A stretch of 64,000 bases of DNA, from positions 1 to 64,000 of IMG/VR virus record IMGVR_UViG_3300042320_001961, one strand, 5' to 3'. This stretch comes from a virus. Below the pieces are notes generated by a model. That model made no database searches and had not been told where the DNA came from. It saw only the letters and a program-made list of their open reading frames with translations. Made by a program: the position numbers and the translations under genes. Each line of letters opens with the position of its first letter. Within the stretch, counting starts at the first letter, position 1. Shown here piece by piece: positions 7,560 through 16,623 of this stretch.

Positions 7560-7984
7560 GAGCTGAAAATTTCCTCTAGTAATTCATTGCTGAACTCTTT
7601 ACCGTTCTCGTTGCGGAGGAGTTCGTCCGTCCGTCTCTGCTCTTCATGGCACACTTTACTTATATCGGCCAGCATCCCCAGCACGGCAGACCTATCCCAC
7701 TCAGCGATTTCCGCCTGCTCGGACAGTTTCTGATACCGTTTAAGGATTTCTTCGAGGATCGTGAGGCTCATTTCCCTGACGGCAAGCCAGTTATTTTTTA
7801 CTTCTTGATCCTCTACTTCTTCCTGATAATGGTGGCTTTGGGATATGAGACGGATGAGACTTTTACCCACCTGCGCAATAGATTTAGGGCCGATTCGGTC
7901 CAAATCGATCTCGCTAAGCTGGTTAATAATCAGCTCTTGGGCGTCGCGTCCGAGACAAGAGAAATCGCGTAAAGAATTTCGCAT
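7556..7984 (-). CDS. unknown helical protein
   Basis: A 142-residue, almost entirely helical, acidic protein ('LIINQLSEIDLDRIG', 'MSLTILEEILKRYQKLSEQAE'). No family is recognised. It sits between gp25 and a P-x-G-W microprotein. The start codon lies only 7 nt after a GTTGAAAGC element, far closer than elsewhere, so either the message is nearly leaderless or the true start is further in. Confidence 0.65.
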   Translation of the reverse strand: MRNSLRDFSCLGRDAQELIINQLSEIDLDRIGPKSIAQVGKSLIRLISQSHHYQEEVEDQEVKNNWLAVREMSLTILEEILKRYQKLSEQAEIAEWDRSAVLGMLADISKVCHEEQRRTDELLRNENGKEFSNELLEEIFSS

Positions 7985-7991
7985 GTATCAA

Positions 7992-8000
7992 GCTTTCAAC
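7992..8000 (-). promoter_or_regulatory. GTTGAAAGC element (short spacing)
   Basis: An exact 9-mer overlapping the gp25 stop codon. It ends 7 nt before the ATG of the 7556-7984 gene, the only spacing outside 20-27 nt. Confidence 0.55.
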
Positions 8001-8499
8001 TGATTGACGTCCTTACTGTAATTATTCGCCCGCCTGAGTCCACAGCGTACCGTACTGTGATGTAGCACGTGCCCTCTTCGCCAATTGACAACGACACATT
8101 CAAAGACTCCTCGGACAGGTACGGCACCGCGCTTAAGATCTGTTTTTTAATATTCTGCTCTTCGATGTCTTCGCTTAAGGTATCGAACAGCAGTTCGCGG
8201 GTCCCGAGGAACGGGTTTCCAACACGTTCGCCTATTCTGGTTTCCAGAACCTCTTGGATGGCTTGGCCGATGCGGTCGTATCCGTACGATGTGGAGATAC
8301 CGCCATTACCGTCGAGTTGCAGTGGGTAAGTTAACCCCCTCAACGTGTTGTTTTGTAATGATGAATTCGTAGAGGAAGAATCAAAAAATAGTTGAGGGTT
8401 CTGGCGCGAATCCCTGTTCTCCATGTTGAGACGGTCGCGCAATGCGAATTTGTTCTTGATCCTGTCGAGTTCGGGAGTGTCGATCCTATTTCTCGTCAT
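7996..8499 (-). CDS. gp25-like baseplate wedge protein
   Basis: A 167-residue protein of the GPW/gp25 family. Typical features are 'YPLQLDGNGGISTSYGYD' near residue 57 followed by 'IGQAIQEVLETRIGERVGNP' and 'LGTREL', then a C-terminal beta strand pair. In T4 and related contractile tails gp25 is part of the baseplate wedge core and contacts sheath and gp6-like proteins. The ATG overlaps the TGA of the tape measure (ATGA). The N-terminal 55 residues are an extension compared with short family members. Confidence 0.88.
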   Translation of the reverse strand: MTRNRIDTPELDRIKNKFALRDRLNMENRDSRQNPQLFFDSSSTNSSLQNNTLRGLTYPLQLDGNGGISTSYGYDRIGQAIQEVLETRIGERVGNPFLGTRELLFDTLSEDIEEQNIKKQILSAVPYLSEESLNVSLSIGEEGTCYITVRYAVDSGGRIITVRTSIS

Positions 8500-11400
8500 G
8501 ATACTTTAGACCTCATAACGTTTTGGACATCGGCGTATTCTTTCCACGCCTCGTCGATAATGGTGATGACGGGTTGTTTGAGTTCGCGGGCGATTTGCTC
8601 GGCATCGGCAAAGAACGCGCTTGTTTGTACGGTCAGGTTAAAGTTAATTTGGGTCGGGCCGCCGCTACTCGTAACGACTTCACGATTGCGTAGGTTCTGG
8701 CCCACTAAACTTGATAAAGTGGCGAAGCCGTTGCTCGGGATAACGAACTCGCCGTCATTAACCACCAATGGTTCGCGTCCGCTCATTCTTGCTTCCAGGC
8801 CTAGCGCCGGACCGGCGAAATTCAATCCTTTGTTGTTGATTGTTGGGATTTGGTAAGAAGTTACAGATACCGCCGCTCCTAGCAACTCTCCGACACCAGA
8901 CAACTTGTCCTTAACCGGGCCGGGGGCTTGTTCCCAAATACCTTGTATGACAGTGGCGATTGTCCTGGGCAAGGCGGTTGCAGCGGATAAAGTAGCGTTT
9001 AGCAGGCCGACAAACCCGTTGACCATCGCCTTAAGGGCGTTTTGAAGGCCTTTGCCCGCCCAGTCCATTAGATCTGAAAATCCTTTGGTGAAGTTGTTCC
9101 ATGTACTACGGAGTCCTTGACCTATAGAGTCTAAAAACTCGGCCATTTTGTCTCTGACTCCCTTGTCCATTAAGGGGGCAACGCCACCGATGACCCCGCC
9201 GATAACCGCACCGGCTGCCGTTCCGATCCCTGGCACGATAGAGCCAATAGTCGCCCCTAGCATCACCCCTTCGAACCCCCCGGATAGGGCAGATCCCGCA
9301 GCCTCTAGCGAGCCAGACTGAGCAGCTTGTGCCCCGGGTCCGCCAAAGATACCGAGCCCGAGGGCACCGGCTCCGGCCAAAGCTCCGCCAATAAGGGCGC
9401 CCTTGCCAAGGCGTGGAAGATTGCGGCGCATCATTGCCATTCTCCCTCGCATCCCATACCTTTGTAAATATCTCCTTCTTAACTCTCTTTCTCTAATCCC
9501 CCTAGCCTGCATTGGTCCGTCTTCAGGGAAAAATAATTCAGGTTCTAGTAAGGTGTTGTTTACTTTTCCTAAAATGTCTATCTCGGGAGACCAATTCGCA
9601 AATCCGGAGGGTTTGGGCCTAGATCTAGCTGCCGCCCTTGGAGAAATTCTGAAACCGGTTAGACCCCCTCTAGCTTCTCTTAGTCTACTTTGCAGCATGC
9701 TAGTCTCTCTAGTTATCCTTTCATTTAGGGTTAGTTGCTGACCGGACCCCCTCAAGAATCTGAGATTTGAAGTAATGCCATACTCCGGATTATTAAACAG
9801 AGACGTCTCAGCGGTTATTCTAGAAGTTGAGGGTCTTACGATATCTTTTAACCACTGAGGCTGAAGTACCCAGTTAGATCTTTGGAATCTAGCCACATCT
9901 GACGTTAATATACTCCTTTCGGGGAACGGTGAAGACAAAGCAGTATAAGATGATGGCCGCATTCTCCTAGATAACGGGTCTATCAATCCACGCGACAAGG
10001 GACTGAACCTGTTCACACCCGTCATAGGGTCGGTCAGCAAAAGCCTGCGATTGAATTGAGTCTCAATACCCATAGCCATATTACCTAGGGCATTGAGCAT
10101 TCCGAATCTCCCCCTGGAAGTAAAGATATTCCTTAAAAGTCCTGCCCCACCCATTAATGCTCCAGGACCTAACAAAGCACCAGCGCCCATGGCCAAAGCG
10201 CTGAACATGTTACCTCCACCGCCCGTTACATCGCCTACAGCACTTGCTCGGGCAAGGGGTCCTATCCCTGGCAAGAAACCGGCAATAAACTTAACGATTT
10301 TGCCGCCAACTTCCCCAAAAGCCTCTGTCAGTAAAGAGTTGATTCCCTTGTTGAGGGAAGGCAATACCGCAGTAGCGATCTCGGGTACTTTGTCTACCAG
10401 GGTTAGGAACAACTCTTTGATAAGGACGATAGCCGTCTTGCCCACCTCGGTTAAAAGGCTTGCGCCGATCTCGGCCACAAATCCCCTCTCCTTTGTGTCG
10501 TCGCGTTCCCGTATCGACTTGCCGATTTTTTGAATGTATTCGCGAACACCTTTACCAATGCCTTCGATAAAAGAGATTATGTTTGTAGGATCAAAGTTTT
10601 TCGATGCAATCTGGTCACGTATTTCTTTAAAAAATCCCGTTATACGAGCGAAAGCGTCGTCAGGAATCGCTTGTCTTACACTGTTGTACACATTGGTAAA
10701 GAATTCTACAACCCTTTGAAAAGTGTCTTTTACCAAGAACAGGATAGTCTTGAATTGTTCGGACTTAAAGTACTCGGTGATCTTGGCAAATATGCCAGTC
10801 ATGAACTGGATCGCGTCGATAAGCGGCCTCAGCGGGTCGCCTATGCCAAATATTTCTTTGATGCTGGAGAACAAAGTTTTGAACAATCCGCTGGGACCGA
10901 AGACTTGATTAATGAGTTTATCGACTTCGTCAAACATTGTCGTCTGTTTACCGAACCGGTCTATTACTTTACGCAAAGAGCCGAATGTCCCAGATTCAGT
11001 ATTAAACAGTTGTGTATTCAAATCCTCAAGGACGATGCGGAAACCGGCCGCCCTTTTCGCCATTTCTTTTAACTTAGCGATTGTTTCCGGATCGTTAACA
11101 ATCTCCATTAACAATTCCGTACGTCTTGCCGGACTGTCTATGAATCCCTGACCTCCCGCCCGTTTAATCAACTCTGAACCTAGAAAGGCGGACATCGGGT
11201 CGCCGGAATTGACAAGATCTCGGCCCATTACTTTGCCGGATAGGAATTGTTGAGCAAGCCCGCCAAAATTGTCCCCTATACCGGCTCGGCGGAAATCTCG
11301 CTGGAAGGCTAGAATCCCGGTTGTAAGACTTTGCCTTAAGTCCTCTGGCAAGTTCTTACTTATGAACGGAGTTGCAGCAAGCGTTCTCTGAACGTCTTTC

Positions 11401-11735
11401 ATCGTGCCGCCAGCTTTGACGGCAACGTTGTTCAACGCGGTCCCGAGCTGCGTACTTATACTCAAAGACGCTTCGTTTGAAAACCCTTTGAATACTTGAG
11501 TCAATAACGCTGCTTGGTTTTGAGCGGCACGGAGCGAAGAAGCCCCAATAAGGCCTTGCTCTCCGATAGATTTTTGAAACTCACGGTTAATCTGGCTTAA
11601 CGCACTGCGGACAACATCCAGTTTCAAGCCGCTAACCAGGAATTGATTGTCCAGGTTGGCTGAGAACCGTTTGAAGTCGGTTAGGGCACGGGCGGTATTA
11701 GCCCGGACGTTAAGTTGGAGATTCGTTATTGCCAT
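8496..11735 (-). CDS. tail tape measure protein
   Basis: A 1079-residue protein with alternating helical stretches, an N-terminal alpha-helical region and Gly/Ala-rich hydrophobic segments around residues 775-860 ('GALIGGALAGAGALGLGIF', 'GTAAGAVIGGVIGGV'), the layout usual for tape measures. The tape measure sets tail length and is ejected with the DNA. At about 0.15 nm per residue, a family rule of thumb, it would imply a tail near 160 nm if all of it is helical. It lies between the tube/baseplate gene and gp25, a normal tail order. Confidence 0.88.
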   Translation of the reverse strand: MAITNLQLNVRANTARALTDFKRFSANLDNQFLVSGLKLDVVRSALSQINREFQKSIGEQGLIGASSLRAAQNQAALLTQVFKGFSNEASLSISTQLGTALNNVAVKAGGTMKDVQRTLAATPFISKNLPEDLRQSLTTGILAFQRDFRRAGIGDNFGGLAQQFLSGKVMGRDLVNSGDPMSAFLGSELIKRAGGQGFIDSPARRTELLMEIVNDPETIAKLKEMAKRAAGFRIVLEDLNTQLFNTESGTFGSLRKVIDRFGKQTTMFDEVDKLINQVFGPSGLFKTLFSSIKEIFGIGDPLRPLIDAIQFMTGIFAKITEYFKSEQFKTILFLVKDTFQRVVEFFTNVYNSVRQAIPDDAFARITGFFKEIRDQIASKNFDPTNIISFIEGIGKGVREYIQKIGKSIRERDDTKERGFVAEIGASLLTEVGKTAIVLIKELFLTLVDKVPEIATAVLPSLNKGINSLLTEAFGEVGGKIVKFIAGFLPGIGPLARASAVGDVTGGGGNMFSALAMGAGALLGPGALMGGAGLLRNIFTSRGRFGMLNALGNMAMGIETQFNRRLLLTDPMTGVNRFSPLSRGLIDPLSRRMRPSSYTALSSPFPERSILTSDVARFQRSNWVLQPQWLKDIVRPSTSRITAETSLFNNPEYGITSNLRFLRGSGQQLTLNERITRETSMLQSRLREARGGLTGFRISPRAAARSRPKPSGFANWSPEIDILGKVNNTLLEPELFFPEDGPMQARGIRERELRRRYLQRYGMRGRMAMMRRNLPRLGKGALIGGALAGAGALGLGIFGGPGAQAAQSGSLEAAGSALSGGFEGVMLGATIGSIVPGIGTAAGAVIGGVIGGVAPLMDKGVRDKMAEFLDSIGQGLRSTWNNFTKGFSDLMDWAGKGLQNALKAMVNGFVGLLNATLSAATALPRTIATVIQGIWEQAPGPVKDKLSGVGELLGAAVSVTSYQIPTINNKGLNFAGPALGLEARMSGREPLVVNDGEFVIPSNGFATLSSLVGQNLRNREVVTSSGGPTQINFNLTVQTSAFFADAEQIARELKQPVITIIDEAWKEYADVQNVMRSKVS

Positions 11736-11742
11736 TTATTTA

Positions 11743-13665
11743 TTATATCCTCTCCCAGACATAATTTACACAAGTGACACGGTAACCATTAACAGAAGAG
11801 CAGGATGAGTCAGTAGCTTGATTTCTGCTGCACCTTTGGCCCTGAACCAAGGGTTTGCATTTTTCGGCCAAATCCGCTCTTACTTGGGCAGTTTGACTTT
11901 GAAGTCTGCTTGGTTTGCACGGGTCTTCAGTTCTAATCCACAGGTCGATAGCTGATATTGTCTCTTTCGTGCAACCGTGAATCCAGGCAATTACTTTGTC
12001 ATCAAAACTAACATTCTTCGCTCTATTCTCCGCTGTTATGTTTTCTATTGTCCTCAAGTAATTCTCTCTTTTACACCCGAATTCTACCCTGGCATCAACG
12101 TAAGACCCCAACTCCCTGGAGCTAGAGTAAAAATTACCCTTTACTCTTGTGAATGAGCTTCTCAGTAGAGAGATTCTTTCCCTCACCCCTTGTCTTTGGA
12201 ATAAACGTTGCCAATCTTTCCAGAATCTGTCGGACAAAAACTGATCGGCTTGGCGGAATACTTCTTGAAATTGTGCCTTTTGTCTTAAACCATAAGAACA
12301 AAATTCGGTGTCATTTTGGGAATTAGAGGCATTAGTGGTGGGCGTGGTTTTAGTTTCTTCAGTTTTGTTTTCTCCTTCGCCCCCTCCTGGTGCCGCTGGC
12401 GCAGCCGGGACTCCCACACCAGACCTGGGCAGCAGCGGGTCGTTTACCAGCGGCATTCTCCCCGGCCTGGCTATGTCAACAAACCCGTCATTAATCGTCC
12501 ATTCAGGAACTTGCTCAAGTTCAAAAGATACTTCTGCGTTGACAAGTGCTCCGGCGTCCCAGGCTCGTTCGCGGACACGTATGTTCTGGATTACGCAAGG
12601 CCCAAAAACCCTGGCTCCCCAAACAAATTCGAGTACGGGAGGTCCATCATTCCCGTTCTCACCATCCCGTGCCATGAACAGTTGTTGCAAACCTCTTTCA
12701 AGAGAATCGACCCGCTTGCCAATAACATAACCCGTCAACAAGACCTTGCCAAATATAAGCTTTCTGTTCTTATTTGATTTCCAGGACAAGGGCTGGCCGC
12801 TATTTGCCGGATCAGACACACCCCAAGTCTCAGCCCGGTTATAGTCCGGCCCGGAGTCAAGTTGCAGCTCTTCGGGGTTGAAAAGAAACTGCCATACACT
12901 TTGTGAACTTGCACCGCCGATGGATGGGGTGACGGTGCTGGGAGCGCCCGGATTCGCGTTATACACTTTGCCCCAGTCTATGGGAGGTTGATTAAGTATA
13001 GACGGGTCGATTATGCTGGGTAAAAAGTTAGATTTGGGCTGCTCGGGAGGTTTTGGTGTTGGGGCAGGAGACGGCACCGGTTGACTTTGCGAAGGCGCAG
13101 GTTGTTCCGGTACTGGTTGAACAGGGGGTGGAAAACTTTGTCCCGGGTTGTAACCTTCTGGTAGGGGAAATACTTGTCTACCTCCTGTTATAGGAGGGAT
13201 AGACGCTATAAGTCTTGAAGTCCTTTGTAACTGACTTCCTTCAAAATCGTAAGGATTTGCTTGCAGATTATTGACGGCTGAAGCTGCAGATCCCGGTGCG
13301 CTTGAAGAAGGCGAAGAAGTTACAGCGCCCGATGCTTGAGTCTTTTGTTGCGCTCCCCTTCTTGTCCAATACCTTAGACTGGCGATGCGATTTTGCATCC
13401 CCCCAGACGTACCGGCAACAAATTTAATTTTTTCCAGGTTCTGTGCTACCGAGACATGAGAACCCTTTCTGGTGACCGTATCTGATACTCCAAAGTAATC
13501 GAATTCGGGGGTAAAAAACCCCGTCCTTTCCATTAAACTCTGGGTCCCCAAAAGTCTCTCAACTATAGACGGCCTTTTTGCCTGAGGAACCTCAAGAGGG
13601 ATCTCGTCTAGGGGTTGAGAGTATTTTTCTAAATCTTTGTGATTAAGATCCTCGTACTTCGCCAC
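11743..13665 (-). CDS. CIS tube-type baseplate protein
   Basis: A 640-residue protein. The core around residues 255-390 contains 'WQFLFNPEELQLDSGPDY', 'WGVSDPANSGQPLSW' and 'EFVWGARVFGPCVIQNIRV', matching the tube/LysM-linked proteins that join tail tube to baseplate in contractile injection systems (CIS tube family). It is preceded by a Ser/Pro/Gln-rich linker (about 115-235) and followed by a Cys-containing C-terminal helical part that I do not recognise. The start is GTG at 13663-13665, 24 nt after a GTTGAAAGC element, and it leads a unit with the tape measure and gp25. Confidence 0.75.
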   Translation of the reverse strand: MAKYEDLNHKDLEKYSQPLDEIPLEVPQAKRPSIVERLLGTQSLMERTGFFTPEFDYFGVSDTVTRKGSHVSVAQNLEKIKFVAGTSGGMQNRIASLRYWTRRGAQQKTQASGAVTSSPSSSAPGSAASAVNNLQANPYDFEGSQLQRTSRLIASIPPITGGRQVFPLPEGYNPGQSFPPPVQPVPEQPAPSQSQPVPSPAPTPKPPEQPKSNFLPSIIDPSILNQPPIDWGKVYNANPGAPSTVTPSIGGASSQSVWQFLFNPEELQLDSGPDYNRAETWGVSDPANSGQPLSWKSNKNRKLIFGKVLLTGYVIGKRVDSLERGLQQLFMARDGENGNDGPPVLEFVWGARVFGPCVIQNIRVRERAWDAGALVNAEVSFELEQVPEWTINDGFVDIARPGRMPLVNDPLLPRSGVGVPAAPAAPGGGEGENKTEETKTTPTTNASNSQNDTEFCSYGLRQKAQFQEVFRQADQFLSDRFWKDWQRLFQRQGVRERISLLRSSFTRVKGNFYSSSRELGSYVDARVEFGCKRENYLRTIENITAENRAKNVSFDDKVIAWIHGCTKETISAIDLWIRTEDPCKPSRLQSQTAQVRADLAEKCKPLVQGQRCSRNQATDSSCSSVNGYRVTCVNYVWERI

Positions 13666-13689
13666 AGACCAAGTAAATGCTTATACTTG

Positions 13690-13698
13690 GCTTTCAAC
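13690..13698 (-). promoter_or_regulatory. GTTGAAAGC late-promoter-like element
   Basis: An exact 9-mer in the intergenic space, 24 nt before the GTG of the tube/baseplate gene and just after the primase stop codon. Confidence 0.65.
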
Positions 13699-13703
13699 GA
13701 TTT

Positions 13704-14687
13704 TCACACAGGCGGATCGCTATGCTCAAAGCTCCAGGCAATCGCGTTCTTAACAATTTCTTCAGGATCTTTGTCCCAGCCGTTGAAGTGAGGGTTTTTT
13801 TCCACCCGTTCCAGCACCCAGCTCAGGATTACATTGCCGATTGTTTCCTTCATCCTCGCGATACGAGACGTGTTACGCCACAAACACTCGTAACGGCTTG
13901 AACCATTCGAGCCGTCAAATTTCTCGATTTCAAGAAGCAAGCCACCAATCTTGCGTCGGACAAATGTACGCTTTCCAGGCGAAAGCCTGGCGAATATCTT
14001 GCGCTGATCGTCTTCTGTTCCCCAGTCCGGCTCGTACTCTTTTGACTCAGGATCGCGGTTAATAACGTATTGAGAGGCAGAGACAGAATCGGCCAGTGAC
14101 TGCAACACTCCCAACGGTGTGACTACTTCGTCATTGAAATATACGATCGAGTCGGGTTTGGAGCCAAAATACAACCGGGCGACATCGACACATGATTTAT
14201 CAGCGTTTAGGCCATGTGCCAAAGCCGTAGAAAACAGTTTCGCCTGTTGAAATTCTGTCACCTCCTCCTCGAGAAAGATAATACCTCTGAACTTGGGATG
14301 TTCGGGAGTACTTGAGAAGGAGTGGTGTAAAATGTTGAATCGGATTCCAAGTTGTCCTGCTTGTTGGATGATTTCCTCAGCCGAATCGCCATCATCATAA
14401 TCCACACCTAGGACTTGGCAGCTCTTGAACAAAGGCTCGATCCTGCGCCTGCGTTTCCAATCCGGACACTCGTTGAATACAAAAGGCGACCATGTCTTGC
14501 CTTGGACTATGGCCCTGGCGAGTGATTTTGGTGTGACATCGGCTGTGTCAGTGCCGAGCCGGAGACCCAGGACCCTAACCTCGCTTTTAGGATTGCCATA
14601 CTTATCGGTTAAATTGCCGTATTGGATCTTGGCCGACGGTTTATGGTCCCAAGACTCTTGATCTAAGGAAATAGTAGCGGTTGTCAT
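13704..14687 (-). CDS. AEP-type primase / primase-polymerase
   Basis: A 327-residue protein with the motif trio of archaeo-eukaryotic-type primases: the acidic metal-binding motif 'VLGVDYDDG' (about residue 95), the His motif 'ILHHSFSST' and the third motif within 'DVARLYFGSKP'. Such proteins make primers, and some extend DNA. It lies two genes after an SF3-type helicase and a FEN-like exonuclease on the same strand, forming a replication cassette that differs from the DnaG-type primase and DnaB-type helicase of T4. The start ATG overlaps the TGA of a 27-codon upstream gene. The exact primase subclass is uncertain. Confidence 0.8.
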   Translation of the reverse strand: MTTATISLDQESWDHKPSAKIQYGNLTDKYGNPKSEVRVLGLRLGTDTADVTPKSLARAIVQGKTWSPFVFNECPDWKRRRRIEPLFKSCQVLGVDYDDGDSAEEIIQQAGQLGIRFNILHHSFSSTPEHPKFRGIIFLEEEVTEFQQAKLFSTALAHGLNADKSCVDVARLYFGSKPDSIVYFNDEVVTPLGVLQSLADSVSASQYVINRDPESKEYEPDWGTEDDQRKIFARLSPGKRTFVRRKIGGLLLEIEKFDGSNGSSRYECLWRNTSRIARMKETIGNVILSWVLERVEKNPHFNGWDKDPEEIVKNAIAWSFEHSDPPV

Positions 14688-14767
14688 TTAATGTAAGGGA
14701 GAAGCATTAGGATCAGGATACCGTAGAATAGTGTAATTGTCAATAGCAAGGCGATGAGTCGAGTCAT
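14684..14767 (-). CDS. 27-residue single-helix membrane microprotein
   Basis: An 84-nt frame with ATG at 14765-14767 encodes 27 residues: a short Met-Thr-Arg start, about 20 hydrophobic residues ('LIALLLTITLFYGILILMLL') and a Pro-Tyr-Ile-Lys end. It begins 2 nt after the helicase stop (TGATAATG) and its TGA overlaps the primase ATG (ATGA), so it is packed exactly like a real gene. It would be a single-pass membrane peptide. What it does is unknown; tethering of replication to the membrane or interference with a host membrane protein are guesses. Confidence 0.6.
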   Translation of the reverse strand: MTRLIALLLTITLFYGILILMLLPYIK

Positions 14768-14769
14768 TA

Positions 14770-16623
14770 TCATAGCTTTTGTGGGTCGTACCCGGCGTTG
14801 TATATCCACTCTGTATTACATCTGTTCTTAACGTCGGTCAAATAGGTCAATTCTTCTTGATCTGTAACAGTAGCCATTAGGTCGCGGGCAAGCCGGTAAA
14901 TCTGTTTCTTCTCCCCCCTAATCATTTCCCAAGTCCTTACGATATGTGACATTTTCTTTCCCATACTAAACCCGTCTCTAAGTGTAAGAGCGGAAAACAC
15001 ATTCTCAGTCGCCATTGCCAAATCTTTGTCGGCTTTATAATTGTTAAATATTTCGTACGCTTTGTCGACGCTTGTGATCAAAAGTTTTCTCTGCGCCCAG
15101 TAAGGGTGTGCTTGCTCGCGTTTTGCATTCTCCCAGTGCGCTTTCATATTTCGCCTAAGGTTATTAGCTTTCATATCAATCGCGATGAATCTTGTAGCTT
15201 CGAGAACACTGGCAAGCGAACCGAGAGTAAGCTCGGGCAGATAGTCTCCCTGGCCTTTGTGACATCTAATGGCATAAGCAAGAAAACTAAACCGCAAATA
15301 ACATTCCAAAGCATTTTTATGTATCTGTATCCTAAGGTACGGGAGTAACTGCTCGCTATGGAAATGGACGTCTGTTCCCGAACGGACTTTGGACAGGAAG
15401 AAGTCGGTACACTCGCGCATTACCTTCATAAACAGTGTGACCTCATCGACCTTAAGCGTCTTGCACAAGTGTTTTATATTCGCAACTGGATGTATATCTC
15501 TTTTCATAGTCTCGGACATTTCTTCCTGCTCGAATGCCCGGTAAGTCGATATCAGGGCGAGGCGGCTTATCGCCCCCGAGTCCAAACTATAAGATATCTC
15601 GGACCTGACTTCGTTACAATTTGCGATTATAACTGTGTTTGATACCACTTCAATAGAATCGGTACCCTTGTTTTCGACTTTCTCTGTGCCGCCTGTGACT
15701 ACAGACTTAAAACTATGCGCCTTGAGCATGTTCTCAAGCGATTCGAGAGTTAAATCATCGTTGTACGCGAGATGTGAAGTGACAACTGCGCCTTGGTTAA
15801 AACGGCTACCGAACTGGCCAAAGTTAACTACATTATAACCACAATACTGCATCGCTTTCATAATCCCACCCAAGACGGTACTTTTGCCGACCCCGGGTTC
15901 CCCGACAATCACTCCAGCCTTTCGAAATCCGTGCATCAATACTTCACTACTGCCGGGATGGATGTTGCCACTCCTCCCTACACAAGCCCTTCCAATGATC
16001 AGTTTGAACATCTCTGCTTCGGCTGGAGGGAAAATGGTTACAATATCTTCGAATTTTAACTTCCTTACTCTCTCCTCAAACCAATCGTCTTCTGGCACAT
16101 AAGCATACACGTTGTTAAGGCTTTTAGCCTTAAATTCGTTCTCTATCGAGTTGGGCGAATACGCTATTCCTAGGTCATAGGTTCCCCCTCCCATTTTCTT
16201 ATGTCTAATCGCCTTAAGATTCTCTACCCCTAGGACATAGTCCGTGACTTCACTCGCCCTCCCCGACCTATACATAAACAGCGGCATTGCAAAGTCACGG
16301 CAATCCGGGTCTTTGAACAAGCCGCCTTCTTCGTCCAACGCTTCGTTTTGTAGGCTTTCGAGAGTAAACTCAGAGGCCGGGATTAAAAACTCAAACCATT
16401 TGGGATAATTTATCCCTCTGGGCAAGCTATCCTTAAAGTGTGATTCTCCCGGACTGAACTTCTCGTACAAGTCATGAAAAGAGGTGAGCTTAGAGTCGAT
16501 GTTGACACGCAAGTAGTACCCACGCGACTCCAAAGCGGAAATACTGCTTGCATATTTTGACGCTGGGCCCTTCTCCTTCAAAAGGGCGTCTGACGAGTTC
16601 GCTTCCTTTTTCTTACTGGGCAT
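14770..16623 (-). CDS. SF3/D5-like replicative helicase
   Basis: A 617-residue P-loop ATPase. Walker A is 'GEPGVGKST' at residues 241-249, followed by 'FGSRFNQG', the acidic 'LAYNDDL' motif, and the motif C-like strand 'NTVIIANCNE' with a sensor Asn; this order fits superfamily 3 helicases (D5/phage replication type). The first 200 residues are an N-terminal domain without a recognised signature. Placed with an AEP primase and a 5'-3' exonuclease, it is most likely the replicative helicase. It overlaps the exonuclease gene by 11 nt, so the genes are translationally linked. Confidence 0.82.
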   Translation of the reverse strand: MPSKKKEANSSDALLKEKGPASKYASSISALESRGYYLRVNIDSKLTSFHDLYEKFSPGESHFKDSLPRGINYPKWFEFLIPASEFTLESLQNEALDEEGGLFKDPDCRDFAMPLFMYRSGRASEVTDYVLGVENLKAIRHKKMGGGTYDLGIAYSPNSIENEFKAKSLNNVYAYVPEDDWFEERVRKLKFEDIVTIFPPAEAEMFKLIIGRACVGRSGNIHPGSSEVLMHGFRKAGVIVGEPGVGKSTVLGGIMKAMQYCGYNVVNFGQFGSRFNQGAVVTSHLAYNDDLTLESLENMLKAHSFKSVVTGGTEKVENKGTDSIEVVSNTVIIANCNEVRSEISYSLDSGAISRLALISTYRAFEQEEMSETMKRDIHPVANIKHLCKTLKVDEVTLFMKVMRECTDFFLSKVRSGTDVHFHSEQLLPYLRIQIHKNALECYLRFSFLAYAIRCHKGQGDYLPELTLGSLASVLEATRFIAIDMKANNLRRNMKAHWENAKREQAHPYWAQRKLLITSVDKAYEIFNNYKADKDLAMATENVFSALTLRDGFSMGKKMSHIVRTWEMIRGEKKQIYRLARDLMATVTDQEELTYLTDVKNRCNTEWIYNAGYDPQKL

